Below the pieces are notes generated by a model. That model was given only the letters and a program-made list of their open reading frames with translations, made no database searches and was not told the DNA's origin. A stretch of DNA of 64,000 bases from Gammaproteobacteria bacterium. Its GTDB lineage: Bacteria; Pseudomonadota; Gammaproteobacteria; Steroidobacterales; Rariloculaceae. The first letter of the stretch is position 1. Each line of letters begins with the position of its first letter. Shown in pieces: positions 37,638 to 46,097 of this stretch. The DNA is taken from the NCBI GenBank assembly GCA_022819855.1, contig JAJEGN010000013.1:32492-96491 (forward strand). Reading direction: 5' to 3'. Made by a program: the position numbers and the translations under genes.

Positions 37638-37875
37638 GTCGATCTCCTCAGGAAGAATCAGGGGCGCCGGCGGGACTGGCGTCCAGGACGGTCCCGAAAA
37701 CTCGAACCGTCACCGTTAACGGCAACGTCTCCGGTTGCGTTGGAAGAGTCCGGACCGTGAAGAGAACAACATTGCGGCCGTTCCCCGAAGCGCTGTCGGA
37801 ACGCGTTCCCTGGTCTCCACGCAACAGCGGGGGTCTCCGGCGCCGGCTCATTTGCTTTTGGCAGTGACTACGCGT

Positions 37876-38700
37876 TCAGCGCGGATTGTCGTGATGGGAC
37901 CCGTCGACGATGTGATCGATGTCACGCTCGATGCACGGCGCGCCTTCGACCAGCTCGACGCCGGTCAGGAAGGCCGTGCGCGGCCTGAGCTCCCAGGGCT
38001 CGACGAGGACCGCAGGATCGTAAGCCGTCGCCTGCCAGTGCAGCGTATCGCCTTCGCGCCGGATCCGCTCGACCACGCGCAGATCAGGCGTGTGGAAGGA
38101 TCCATCGTCGGTCAGCCAGGTCTCGCCATTGAAGTTGATCGTTTCGACGACGAGCGTGTCGCCGTCCCAGTGACCGACCGCGTCGCCGAGATAGCTCGGC
38201 TCGGGGTTGGCGCCATGGCCGCGTCCGTCGGTCGGGACGATGCGGAAGAAGCTGCCGGAGACGTCGTCGTAAAGGAAAACGACCTCGTGCGGCTGCTGCA
38301 CGATCTTGTCGGGCGGTCCGATTCTTGGCACGCCGGGCGCGAAACAGCGCAGTACCGGATCCGTCTCGACCTGGCGCTCCTCGAGATCCTTGACCATGGC
38401 CACGTACTCGGGACGGTAGATCGGCCGGTCGGGCGGCGGCGGGGGCGAGGCCGGCGCGGCGGACGCCGGCGGCGCCTGCTCTTCGCAGCCGCGCAGGCAG
38501 ATCGAAGCGCCGATGGCCTGCGGCCTGAGAAAGTCGATGCCGGCGCCGTTGTCCCATGTCCCGTTCAGATCGGGACGGCCGTCCGCGGTGCGCGGCAGGT
38601 CCGCGGTGCCCTGTGCGATGGCAGTCGCGGATATCGCGAGACACGCCGCGCCCGCCAGCACTGCCGCGGCCCGGGCGATCGTTACTGTGATCTTGCTCAC
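37876..38700 (-). CDS. Secreted protein of unknown function (GxWDGDTLVV family)
   Basis: 274 aa from the GTG at 38700, with GAGGAA 6 nt upstream; an earlier ATG at 38736 has no SD. Sec signal ending SATAIAQ, then RPDLNGTWDNG, a Pro/Ala-rich linker, and VGHWDGDTLVVETINF as in the protein at 24646-25467. Cotranscribed with the DUF6152 gene 28 bp upstream. Confidence 0.7.
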   Translation of the reverse strand: MSKITVTIARAAAVLAGAACLAISATAIAQGTADLPRTADGRPDLNGTWDNGAGIDFLRPQAIGASICLRGCEEQAPPASAAPASPPPPPDRPIYRPEYVAMVKDLEERQVETDPVLRCFAPGVPRIGPPDKIVQQPHEVVFLYDDVSGSFFRIVPTDGRGHGANPEPSYLGDAVGHWDGDTLVVETINFNGETWLTDDGSFHTPDLRVVERIRREGDTLHWQATAYDPAVLVEPWELRPRTAFLTGVELVEGAPCIERDIDHIVDGSHHDNPR

Positions 38701-38728
38701 GGTTCGTTCCTCGTAATCTGGTTCGCGG

Positions 38729-39121
38729 CTAGTCAACCGCGCCGAACTGGTAGAAATGACCGGCTTCGTAGTCGATCCTCAGCAGCCAGGCCAGGTTTTC
38801 CGTGCCGTCGCGCGCCGGGATCGCGACGATGGTGACCGGCGAGCCGTCGCCCATGAGCATCGCGCTCGTAAGACCCGCCTTGCGCATCATCGCGGTCGGC
38901 GCCGATTCGATCTGCCAGGTGCTGACCGTGCCGTCGTCGTTCTCGACATCGACGTAGAGATAGGTGTGCGGATTGATCCAGTCGACGTCGGTAATCACGC
39001 CGTTCAGCGTCAGTTGATTGCGGACATCGAACTGCCCCGCGACCGAGTGATGCGCCGCCACCGGCCCCGCAGCGGCGAGACAGCCGGCACACACCAGGGT
39101 GATTCGCGTTTTCATGTTCAT
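38729..39121 (-). CDS. DUF6152 small secreted protein
   Basis: 130 aa from the ATG at 39121, which has GGAGGG upstream. Sec signal with cleavage AAA or VAA-HHS, then HHSVAGQFDV and LNGVITDVDWINPHTYLYVDVE in pieces, the defining pattern of DUF6152 (predicted OB-like beta fold). Function unknown. It pairs with the GxWDGDTLVV protein, a pairing seen in many related genomes as I recall. Confidence 0.75.
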   Translation of the reverse strand: MNMKTRITLVCAGCLAAAGPVAAHHSVAGQFDVRNQLTLNGVITDVDWINPHTYLYVDVENDDGTVSTWQIESAPTAMMRKAGLTSAMLMGDGSPVTIVAIPARDGTENLAWLLRIDYEAGHFYQFGAVD

Positions 39122-39280
39122 TGACGGACCCTCCATCCGCCCGAGTCTAGTGCAAGCGGCGTGCGGCGGCAAAGCACGCGGCTGCCGTGCGCGCCTTGAC
39201 CGTGTCGAGCGCCGCGAATACGCTGCGCGCGACCGCGATCTCCGCTCGGACGGAACGCGGCCGCACACGGTTTGTCATAG

Positions 39281-40537
39281 ATGGTCATGCGGCGCAACTT
39301 CGAATTCCCGGCCATGCAGGCGATGGTCCTGTGCACGTGTATCGTCACTGTGCCCGTTGCCGTCGCACAGGAGTTTTCGTGGCAGGTGGCGGGCCGCTAC
39401 GAGGACGCCAACATCGATTACGCGGCGGAATCCAGGCAGTCGTCGCTGCGCGGCACGTACTACCTCTCGCCGGTGGACGACCAGGCAGGACCCTGGGAAC
39501 TCGCGCCTTTCCTGAGCCGCAGCAGCTACCTGACGGTCGGTACGGCGCGCGTGGAGCATCGGCAGGAACCATTGTTCCCGGCGCTGATCGGAGACGCGTC
39601 TGGCCGCTTCATCGATCTGCCCAACGAGACGGTCGGCGTGCCCGGGTTCGACGTCGTGCCACCTTCATTCGCGTCGTTTCCTTCCGAATCGGGCATCGAC
39701 ACGTCAGGGTACGCCTTCGACGGCCGCTACGTCTTGCCCGGTACCGGCTGGTACGCCGGCGCGCATGCCGGACGGAGCGATGGCGATGTGCTGCCGCAGT
39801 TGCCGTTCGCGCAAACCAGCATGGACGACGAGAGTTCGGGACTGTTCGCGGGCAGGTATTTCGGCGCGCGCACAAGCCTGGAACTGGGTCTTGGATCGAA
39901 AAGCATGAGCCAGGACGTGCGATTCAGGCCGTTCGAAGTCTTCGATCCCACATTCGGTCTTGTCGACTTGCCGGGGCTCCCGGAGCTGCCGTCGATCGAG
40001 ATTCGAACCGGTATAGAAACAGAAACCGATAGCGCGCGGCTGTCGTTCCGCCATGTCGGCGATTTCAGCGACTGGACGTTTTCAGTGTCCGCGAGCATCG
40101 ATTCCAGCCGCACGGATACGCGCCTGTTCGTTCCTGCGCCACCGGGCTTCCCTGCGACGGTCGACGCCATCGGTCCGCCGCTACCGGACTTCGTGGTCGG
40201 CACTCCCATCGGCGCCAGCACGTTCATACCCGGCACTATTTTTCAGTCCGAGCGCGAACGCCAGGTCAGCGTATCGGCCGCCTTGTTCCCGAATCAGGCT
40301 GTCGGCGTACGTCTGAGCTACACGAACAAGGACCAGGAACTCGGCTCGAGCGATCTGGTACGGCTGTCGGCGTCCTGGTTCTTCGTGCGCAACGCGGCCG
40401 TCGAAGTCGAACTGATCCGTACACGCTCCGGACGCGGATTCGGTGGCGTGCTTGAGAGCGGCACGCGCTCCGGACGCGGATTCGGCGGCGTGCCCGAGAG
40501 CGACGCCGTCGCGGTACGCTTGCTCGGTCGGTTCTAG
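39281..40537 (+). CDS. Probable outer-membrane beta-barrel protein
   Basis: 418 aa. Signal peptide ending VAVAQ near residue 30, then alternating amphipathic strands (SWQVAGRYEDANIDY, GTYYLSP, ARVEH, SARLSFRHVGDFSDWTFSVSA, RQVSVSAALFPNQAVGVRLSY) and a C-terminal aromatic residue (LLGRF). No specific porin family is recognised. A 14-residue tandem duplication sits near the C-terminus. Confidence 0.65.
   Translation: MVMRRNFEFPAMQAMVLCTCIVTVPVAVAQEFSWQVAGRYEDANIDYAAESRQSSLRGTYYLSPVDDQAGPWELAPFLSRSSYLTVGTARVEHRQEPLFPALIGDASGRFIDLPNETVGVPGFDVVPPSFASFPSESGIDTSGYAFDGRYVLPGTGWYAGAHAGRSDGDVLPQLPFAQTSMDDESSGLFAGRYFGARTSLELGLGSKSMSQDVRFRPFEVFDPTFGLVDLPGLPELPSIEIRTGIETETDSARLSFRHVGDFSDWTFSVSASIDSSRTDTRLFVPAPPGFPATVDAIGPPLPDFVVGTPIGASTFIPGTIFQSERERQVSVSAALFPNQAVGVRLSYTNKDQELGSSDLVRLSASWFFVRNAAVEVELIRTRSGRGFGGVLESGTRSGRGFGGVPESDAVAVRLLGRF
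40424..40507 (+). repeat. 42-bp tandem duplication inside the barrel gene
   Basis: Two 42-bp copies (40424-40465 and 40466-40507) encode RSGRGFGGVLESGT and RSGRGFGGVPESDA. In-frame and nearly identical at the DNA level, so recent. Confidence 0.9.
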
Positions 40538-40620
40538 CCGACGCCACCCGCCGACATGAGACTGGCGCCGCCAGCGCTCCGCCCTTCCGCCGCTCCGCTC
40601 CTCTACCGGTCCTCCTCTCC

Positions 40621-40644
40621 GCCCCTCCGCCCCTCCGCCCCTCC
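40621..40644. repeat. GCCCCTCC octamer, three perfect tandem copies
   Basis: Copies at 40621-40628, 40629-40636 and 40637-40644, inside a longer C/T-rich tract (about 40580-40650) between the barrel gene and nrtS. Likely replication slippage. Confidence 0.8.
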
Positions 40645-40774
40645 GCCGCTGCGGTCGGCGCGGCACTCACGCGAATACCCGTGACGACAACCCCGCGTTG
40701 CAACAGCCAGGGCAGCGCGGCGTTCGTCACGGGCTGCTAGCATTCCGCGATCGGCAGCAGCGGAGATTCCGGCA

Positions 40775-41020
40775 ATGTCCTCCTGGTTCTCGATCGCAAC
40801 TCGGCCGCGAGTCTGGCGCCGCGCGCTGGCGTACGGCGTCGTCGTCGGCGCAATCCTGATCGCCATCAATCATGGCGATGCGCTGCTAAGAGGCGATATC
40901 GACGACGTCCGAATCCTCAAGATGATCATCACGCCGCTCGTCCCGTACTTCGTCTCCACGCTTTCGAGCGTCGGCGCGATTCGCAACGCTGAAGGAACCG
41001 GTGGCGGGAGCATGCGATGA
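40775..41020 (+). CDS. nrtS: NrtS-like small membrane protein
   Basis: 81 aa. RALAYGVVVGAILIAINHGDALL followed by LKMIITPLVPYFVSTLSSVGA: two helices and the NHGDA motif of the NrtS family, proposed to take part in nitrate/nitrite transport. The stretch is broken here for brevity. No nitrate reductase genes are seen in the window. Confidence 0.8.
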   Translation: MSSWFSIATRPRVWRRALAYGVVVGAILIAINHGDALLRGDIDDVRILKMIITPLVPYFVSTLSSVGAIRNAEGTGGGSMR

Positions 41021-41236
41021 CGACCCCGAGTGCGCGCGGCCGCTGGCAGCGCCCGACCCGGGCAGGACTCCCGCGGTTTGTGCGGCAAACCGAGGCAGAT
41101 CCGAACGGAATTCAGGCTCGACGTGGGGCACCGCCATGGGTTGCCGGCGCTTGCAGAGCCGCGCGGAGGCGTGCATCGTAGAGCACCGGCAACCGAACGA
41201 GATCCGATCGGCGCGCAAGTCCGCGCGGCCGCAAGC

Positions 41237-42397
41237 ATGAGCACAAAATACGCTGCACAACTGGTCTGCGCACTCGCCGTCGCCCTGGGCTTCGCGGCGC
41301 AGGCGCGCGCACAGGGCCCGGAAGTTGCCGTCTGCACGGACCTGGGCTCTTTGACGGTTGAACTCGATGACGAACTGGCCCCGCTGCACGCCGCCAACTT
41401 CCTCGAGTATGTCGATCAGGGCCACTACTCGGGCACGGTGTTTCACCGCGTCATCGAGGGTTTCATGATTCAGGGCGGAGGCTTCGACCGGCAGCTCGAA
41501 CGCAAGCCGACTCTCGCACCGGTCGTCAACGAGTCCAGTAACGGTCTCAGCAACGTCCGCGGCAGCCTGGCCGCGGCACGGACCGACGACCCGAATTCGG
41601 CTACCGCGCAGTACTACATCAACGTCGCCGACAACGACCAGCTCGATGGCTCCGCGGGCAGTCCGGGTTACACGGTGTTCGGACGGGTCACACAAGGCAT
41701 GGAAGTCGTGGACGCGATCGCGGCGCTGCCGACGGGAAGTGCCGGACAGTTTCCGTCGGACGTCCCGGACCCGCTCGTCTCGGTGACATCCATGGCGCGC
41801 CTGGACCCGGAGCTACAGGCGTCGCTGCCCGAAGACGGTCGCACGATCACCATCCGGGAACGAATTTCCGAAGCGATCGAAGCCGGGAATCAACTCGAGG
41901 TGCTCGACTGGCTCGGCCACTACCGCGCCACCTGTGCGGTCATGGACCCGGACCTGCTCTTCATCGAGGCGAACTCCGCCGCGGCGCTGCTCAGGGCTCC
42001 GCGGGCGCAATCCGCGCTCGACGAATACCTGCTACGAGCCAGCGAAACGCATCCCGACTACGCAGACGCACTCGCGCTCTACGCCACGGTGGCGCCCGAC
42101 GTCGAGCCCAGCATTGCGCGCATGATCGGTGAATGCGAGTCGCCGACGCTGCCGGATATCCCGGACGGCACGGTGGCCGAATACGACGCGATGGTGGCCG
42201 GACGCGACGGCGTGCAGGAGTTCATGGGCGCGGGCGATATGTACCTGGCCTGCCTGTCGGAAGTCATCGACGAGGAGGACCTCTCCGACGAGGAACACTC
42301 CCTCGCCGTACGCGAACACAACCGCATGGTCGCGGTCATGGAGCAGCTCGCCGAGGAGTTCAATACCGCGCTGCGCGCCTACCGCGACCGGCAGTAG
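41237..42397 (+). CDS. Periplasmic cyclophilin-type PPIase with a long helical C-terminal extension
   Basis: 386 aa from the ATG at 41237 (signal ending ARAQ near residue 26); the frame is open to 41030 without signal. The cyclophilin core covers about residues 28-185: VFHRVIEGFMIQGGGFDR, an SLAAARTDDPNSATAQYYIN segment and FGRVTQGMEVVD. About 200 further residues are acidic and helical with an HREHNRM-like segment and no known domain. Cyclophilins assist proline isomerisation of exported proteins; the extension could be a chaperone or docking module. Confidence 0.85.
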   Translation: MSTKYAAQLVCALAVALGFAAQARAQGPEVAVCTDLGSLTVELDDELAPLHAANFLEYVDQGHYSGTVFHRVIEGFMIQGGGFDRQLERKPTLAPVVNESSNGLSNVRGSLAAARTDDPNSATAQYYINVADNDQLDGSAGSPGYTVFGRVTQGMEVVDAIAALPTGSAGQFPSDVPDPLVSVTSMARLDPELQASLPEDGRTITIRERISEAIEAGNQLEVLDWLGHYRATCAVMDPDLLFIEANSAAALLRAPRAQSALDEYLLRASETHPDYADALALYATVAPDVEPSIARMIGECESPTLPDIPDGTVAEYDAMVAGRDGVQEFMGAGDMYLACLSEVIDEEDLSDEEHSLAVREHNRMVAVMEQLAEEFNTALRAYRDRQ

Positions 42398-42510
42398 CAA
42401 CGCGTACGCGCACTGTTCCGTAGACCAGATCTCGTTCAGTCCGCTGGACCGCGGCGACAGCCAGAACTCCACTCCCGCTTGAACGCGGACCGCCGCCCGG
42501 CGACGACGGA

Positions 42511-43758
42511 CTACAACCCCATGCAGTTGGCGTAGTAGGTCACGGTCGCAGGCCAGTCCGAGAAGATGCCGATGATCCCGACCTGCCGCGCGAGCACGTC
42601 GAGCATGACGTAGCGGTCTCCGTCGTTGTCGGCGATTTCGTAGATGGACCGATAGTAGTACTGGGGATTGCCGGTCAGCGGCGCTGACCGCTCGAAGGTC
42701 CAGGCGATGATGTCGAGGCCCGCGGCGCGGGCGGCCCGTGCGTAGGCCGACGGCACGATCTCGCCAGCGCTCTCGGTGACGAGCATCCACATCGGTGGGG
42801 CAATGATGCGTACGCCCATCGCGGCAAGCTCGTCCATGGTCGGCGCGAAGGTCGCCGGATCGTTTGGGTCGAGAGGCGGGTCCAGGCCGTCGCGGCCGTC
42901 GAGGAACACGGCCTGGCGGCCGAACTCGGGCTCGTGTTCGATCCAGTAGAGCACGTCGCGCAGGTCGAAAGACTGCACGAACACGTCCTCGGGCGCGACG
43001 CCGGCCGACCTGTACTCGTCGACGAGTTGCTGAGCGTAGTCCTGCTGCGAGTAGTCACCCGCGTACGGCATCTCCACGCTCGGCGACTTGAGTTCGGGGG
43101 TCATCCTGACGCCGAGTTCCTGGAAGAGCGCGATGCTCTCGGCGTGGGTCATGAGCGTGGAGTCGGCGGAGTAGAGATCCGTGCGCCAGGCGGCCGTGCC
43201 GGCGAGGTACTCCTCGACCGTCGTCGCGGTCGGATTGAAGCCGTCCATTTTCGGCTTGAGCGTGCGGAACTCGGCGAGCGTGATGTCGCTCGTGCAGCAC
43301 TGCGCCGTCGCCGGTCGCGGCCGGCCGGTCTCGGGATCGACGTTTGCCGGATCAAACGGCGTGAACGGCACGGAACACTTTGCCGCAAGCGGCGTTTCGA
43401 GGATGTTCGTCGTCGTGTGAAGGTCGCACTGTGAATGGCGGCAGACGAGTTCGCGGTCCTGGGTGAACGTCACGTCGCACTCGACGATGCCGGCGCCCTG
43501 GCGTGCCGCGGCTACGTAGGACTCCCGTGTGTGCTCGGCGAATTGCAGCGCTGCACCGCGGTGGCCGATCGAGAAGTCGGTCGGTTGGAAAGGACCGGCG
43601 GCGCACTGTTCCAGAGTCGTCTTGAGTTCGCCGTCGGTCATCGCGTCGACGAGAAACGCGGGCCTCGAACCAAGCTGCACAGCACCGACCTGTGCGGTCG
43701 CGATGGCCGGCCAAACGGCCAGGACGACGATCGAGAGCTCGAGTGCAGCGGTATGCAT
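42511..43758 (-). CDS. Secreted glycerophosphodiester phosphodiesterase
   Basis: 415 aa from the ATG at 43758 (SD AAGGA; signal ending ATAQ). [13 protein letters not shown] is the GDPD HRG-x-EH/NT active-site block, followed by [21 protein letters not shown] in pieces, with the metal-binding Glu-x-Asp, and PELKSPS. It follows the opp ATPase genes at 61 bp. Family role: hydrolysis of glycerophosphodiesters, for phosphate or glycerol-phosphate recovery. Confidence 0.88.
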   Translation of the reverse strand: MHTAALELSIVVLAVWPAIATAQVGAVQLGSRPAFLVDAMTDGELKTTLEQCAAGPFQPTDFSIGHRGAALQFAEHTRESYVAAARQGAGIVECDVTFTQDRELVCRHSQCDLHTTTNILETPLAAKCSVPFTPFDPANVDPETGRPRPATAQCCTSDITLAEFRTLKPKMDGFNPTATTVEEYLAGTAAWRTDLYSADSTLMTHAESIALFQELGVRMTPELKSPSVEMPYAGDYSQQDYAQQLVDEYRSAGVAPEDVFVQSFDLRDVLYWIEHEPEFGRQAVFLDGRDGLDPPLDPNDPATFAPTMDELAAMGVRIIAPPMWMLVTESAGEIVPSAYARAARAAGLDIIAWTFERSAPLTGNPQYYYRSIYEIADNDGDRYVMLDVLARQVGIIGIFSDWPATVTYYANCMGL

Positions 43759-43819
43759 GGCCGTTCCTTCAGGGATCCGGACAGACCCCCGAGCGACGCG
43801 GCTCTCGGCGACGCCGCCT

Positions 43820-44872
43820 TCAGTCACCGCCGCCGTCGCTTCCACTGCCGTTGCTGCCTCCGCCAATGCTCGCACCTGCCCGCCCCGCATCGGTCCCATC
43901 GGCCCCATCTGTGTACAAATGACAGGCCACCCGCCGCTCGCCCGTCTCGTCCCGAACGTTGAACAGCGGCGGCGTCTCCGTCCTGCAGACCGACATGACC
44001 TTCGGGCAGCGTCCCGCGAAGCGGCATCCGGCACCGACGTTGACCGGCGACGGGATCTCGCCCTCGATCGCGATGGCCTTGCGGCCCCGTTCGATCCTCG
44101 GATCCGGCTGCGGATTCGAACCGATGAGCATTTCCGTGTACGGGTGTTTCGGACGGAAGAACACGTCATCCGAGGCACCCACTTCGATCAGCGAACCGAG
44201 ATACATCACGGCCATGCGGTCGGATACGTAACGGACCATCGAAAGATCGTGGGCGATGAAGAGCATCGTCAGTCCCATCGAGGACTTGAGCTCGCCGAGC
44301 AGTCTCACGATCTGGGCCTGCACCGAGACGTCGAGCGCGGAGATCGGCTCGTCGCAGACCACAAAACGCGGCTCCATGATGAGCGCCCGCGCGATGCCGA
44401 CCCGTTGGCGTTGGCCGCCCGAGAACTCGTGCGGATAGCGCGAAGCGTGGTCGGGCTCGAGGCCGACCCGGCGCAGCCAGTCGTGGACCCGCTCGCGAAT
44501 CTCGGCGCCGCCGAGATCGCTGTGCAGGCGCAGCCCCTCGCCGATGATTTCGCCGACCGTCATGCGCGGGTTCAGGCTCGAGTAGGGATCCTGGAAGATC
44601 ATCTGCATGCGGCTCGCATAGCGCTGAAAGTCGGCCGGTTTGTAGCGCGTTGGCAGCTCCTCGCCGTCGAAACTGACCTTGCCGCGCGTCTTGTCGTGGA
44701 GCCCCAGCAGCGCCTTGCCGAAGGTCGACTTCCCGGAGCCGCTCTCGCCGACGAGCCCGACGATCTCGCGCTCGTTGATTTCGAGCGACATGTCGTCGAC
44801 CGCATGCACGATCTGGCGCGGCCCGATGCGGAAGTGCTTCGTCAGACCTTTCGCTTCGACGAGCGCGCTCAT
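43820..44872 (-). CDS. oppF: Oligopeptide ABC transporter ATPase, OppF/DppF type
   Basis: 350 aa. Walker [10 protein letters not shown], signature [15 protein letters not shown], Walker [12 protein letters not shown] and the C-terminal oligopeptide/dipeptide extension with Cys motif ([18 protein letters not shown]) expected for an Fe-S-bound tail. The last 15 residues are Gly/Ser-rich. Last gene of the opp operon; separated from oppD by 91 bp that include a repeat of the oppD stop context. Confidence 0.95.
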   Translation of the reverse strand: MSALVEAKGLTKHFRIGPRQIVHAVDDMSLEINEREIVGLVGESGSGKSTFGKALLGLHDKTRGKVSFDGEELPTRYKPADFQRYASRMQMIFQDPYSSLNPRMTVGEIIGEGLRLHSDLGGAEIRERVHDWLRRVGLEPDHASRYPHEFSGGQRQRVGIARALIMEPRFVVCDEPISALDVSVQAQIVRLLGELKSSMGLTMLFIAHDLSMVRYVSDRMAVMYLGSLIEVGASDDVFFRPKHPYTEMLIGSNPQPDPRIERGRKAIAIEGEIPSPVNVGAGCRFAGRCPKVMSVCRTETPPLFNVRDETGERRVACHLYTDGADGTDAGRAGASIGGGSNGSGSDGGGD

Positions 44873-44885
44873 GCAGCAGCCTCGC
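44864..44885. repeat. Copy of the oppD-stop/oppF-start junction (downstream gene start)
   Basis: GCGCGCTCATGC at 44863-44874 is identical to 44958-44969 (offset 95 bp) with further similarity beyond. Here it contains the oppF ATG. Confidence 0.6.
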
Positions 44886-44957
44886 GACGGTGGCGCTGCG
44901 CTGCGGCCGGCTTGCTCCGCGCGGGCACTCGGCGTAACACGCCCCGTACTGTGGCCG

Positions 44958-44980
44958 GCGCGCTCATGCGGCTGCACCGC
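44958..44980. repeat. Copy of the oppD-stop/oppF-start junction (upstream gene stop)
   Basis: GCGCGCTCATGC containing the oppD TGA; repeats the oppF start sequence at 44863. On the minus strand both copies read GCATGAGCGCGC. Confidence 0.6.
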
Positions 44981-46097
44981 GGTACAGTCCCGGCACCTCC
45001 TGCGGCGAGGCCGGATGCTGCAGCCAGCAACTGGAGTAGTGGTGCGGCGTGACCTCGAAGCGCTCGGGAAGGTTCGCCTCACACAGGCGCATCGCGTGCG
45101 GACAGCGCGCGAAGTACGAGCAGCCGCGCGGCGGGTCGAACATGTCCGGCGGCGTGCCCTCGATGGCCTGCAGCCCCTGCTCGCGGGTCGGGTCGTTGCC
45201 GGGCATCGCGGCGCGGAGCCCGAGCGTGTAGGGATGTGCGCACTGGTGAAAGAGTTCTTCGGAACTCCCCTTCTCAACGATCTGGCCCGCGTACATCACG
45301 GCAACATCGTCGGCGAGCCGCGCGACCACGCCGAGGTTGTGCGTGATCAGGATGATCGCCATGCCCGTCGTGGCCTGCAGCTCATCAAGCAGGTCGAGAA
45401 TCTGTGCCTGAATCGTGACATCGAGCGCCGTGGTCGGCTCGTCGGCGATCAGGATGTCGGGCTCGCAGGCGATTGCCATGGCGATAATCGCGCGCTGCAG
45501 CATGCCGCCTGAGAACGCGAACGGATATTGCTTCGCACGCTCGGCGGGCTCGGGGATGTGCGTCATGCCGAGCAGTTCCACGGCGCGCGCAGCAGCCTGG
45601 CTGCGCGTGTAGCCGCGGTGCACCTCGAGCGTCTCGGCGATCTGGTCGCCGACCGTCATCGTCGGGTTCATCGAGCTCATCGGGTCCTGGAAAATCATCC
45701 CGATCCGGGAACCGCGGATGTCCTCGCCCTCGACGACTTTCTGCTGAATGACATCGATGCCGTCGAGCATCGCCGTGCCGCTCGTGATCCTGCCCGGCGG
45801 CATCGGGATCAGCCCCATGATGCTCTGCACCGTGACCGACTTGCCGCAGCCCGACTCGCCCACGATCGCGAGCGTCTTGCCGGCGCGCACGCTGAAGCTC
45901 ACGCCGCGCACCGCCTTGACCACACCGCCGTAGGTGTCGAATTCGACGTGCAGGTCGTCGACCGCGAGCAACGCCGGGTCGTCGTGGCGCTGCGGCGCAA
46001 TGGCGCCGTCGCCGCTGTGCCGAGGGTCTCGCGAAGCATCGCGACGGAGATTGCTGCGCGGCGTCGCCCCACCATCGCGCACTGTGCGCTCGCTCAC
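44964..46097 (-). CDS. oppD: Oligopeptide ABC transporter ATPase, OppD/DppD type
   Basis: 377 aa from a GTG that overlaps the oppC stop (GTGA at 46094-46097). Walker A GESGCGKSV, signature FSGGMLQRAIIAMAIA, Walker B ILIADEPTTALD, and the oligo/dipeptide C-terminal Cys cluster (CSYFARCPHAMRLC). About 45 N-terminal residues before the core are unlike the family and may reflect a late start upstream of an internal one. Works with OppF. Confidence 0.93.
   Translation of the reverse strand: MSERTVRDGGATPRSNLRRDASRDPRHSGDGAIAPQRHDDPALLAVDDLHVEFDTYGGVVKAVRGVSFSVRAGKTLAIVGESGCGKSVTVQSIMGLIPMPPGRITSGTAMLDGIDVIQQKVVEGEDIRGSRIGMIFQDPMSSMNPTMTVGDQIAETLEVHRGYTRSQAAARAVELLGMTHIPEPAERAKQYPFAFSGGMLQRAIIAMAIACEPDILIADEPTTALDVTIQAQILDLLDELQATTGMAIILITHNLGVVARLADDVAVMYAGQIVEKGSSEELFHQCAHPYTLGLRAAMPGNDPTREQGLQAIEGTPPDMFDPPRGCSYFARCPHAMRLCEANLPERFEVTPHHYSSCWLQHPASPQEVPGLYRGAAA

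Noticed and set aside
40580..40650. C/T-rich repeat tract as a CRISPR array
   Set aside because: Units are 8 bp, tandem and without spacers.
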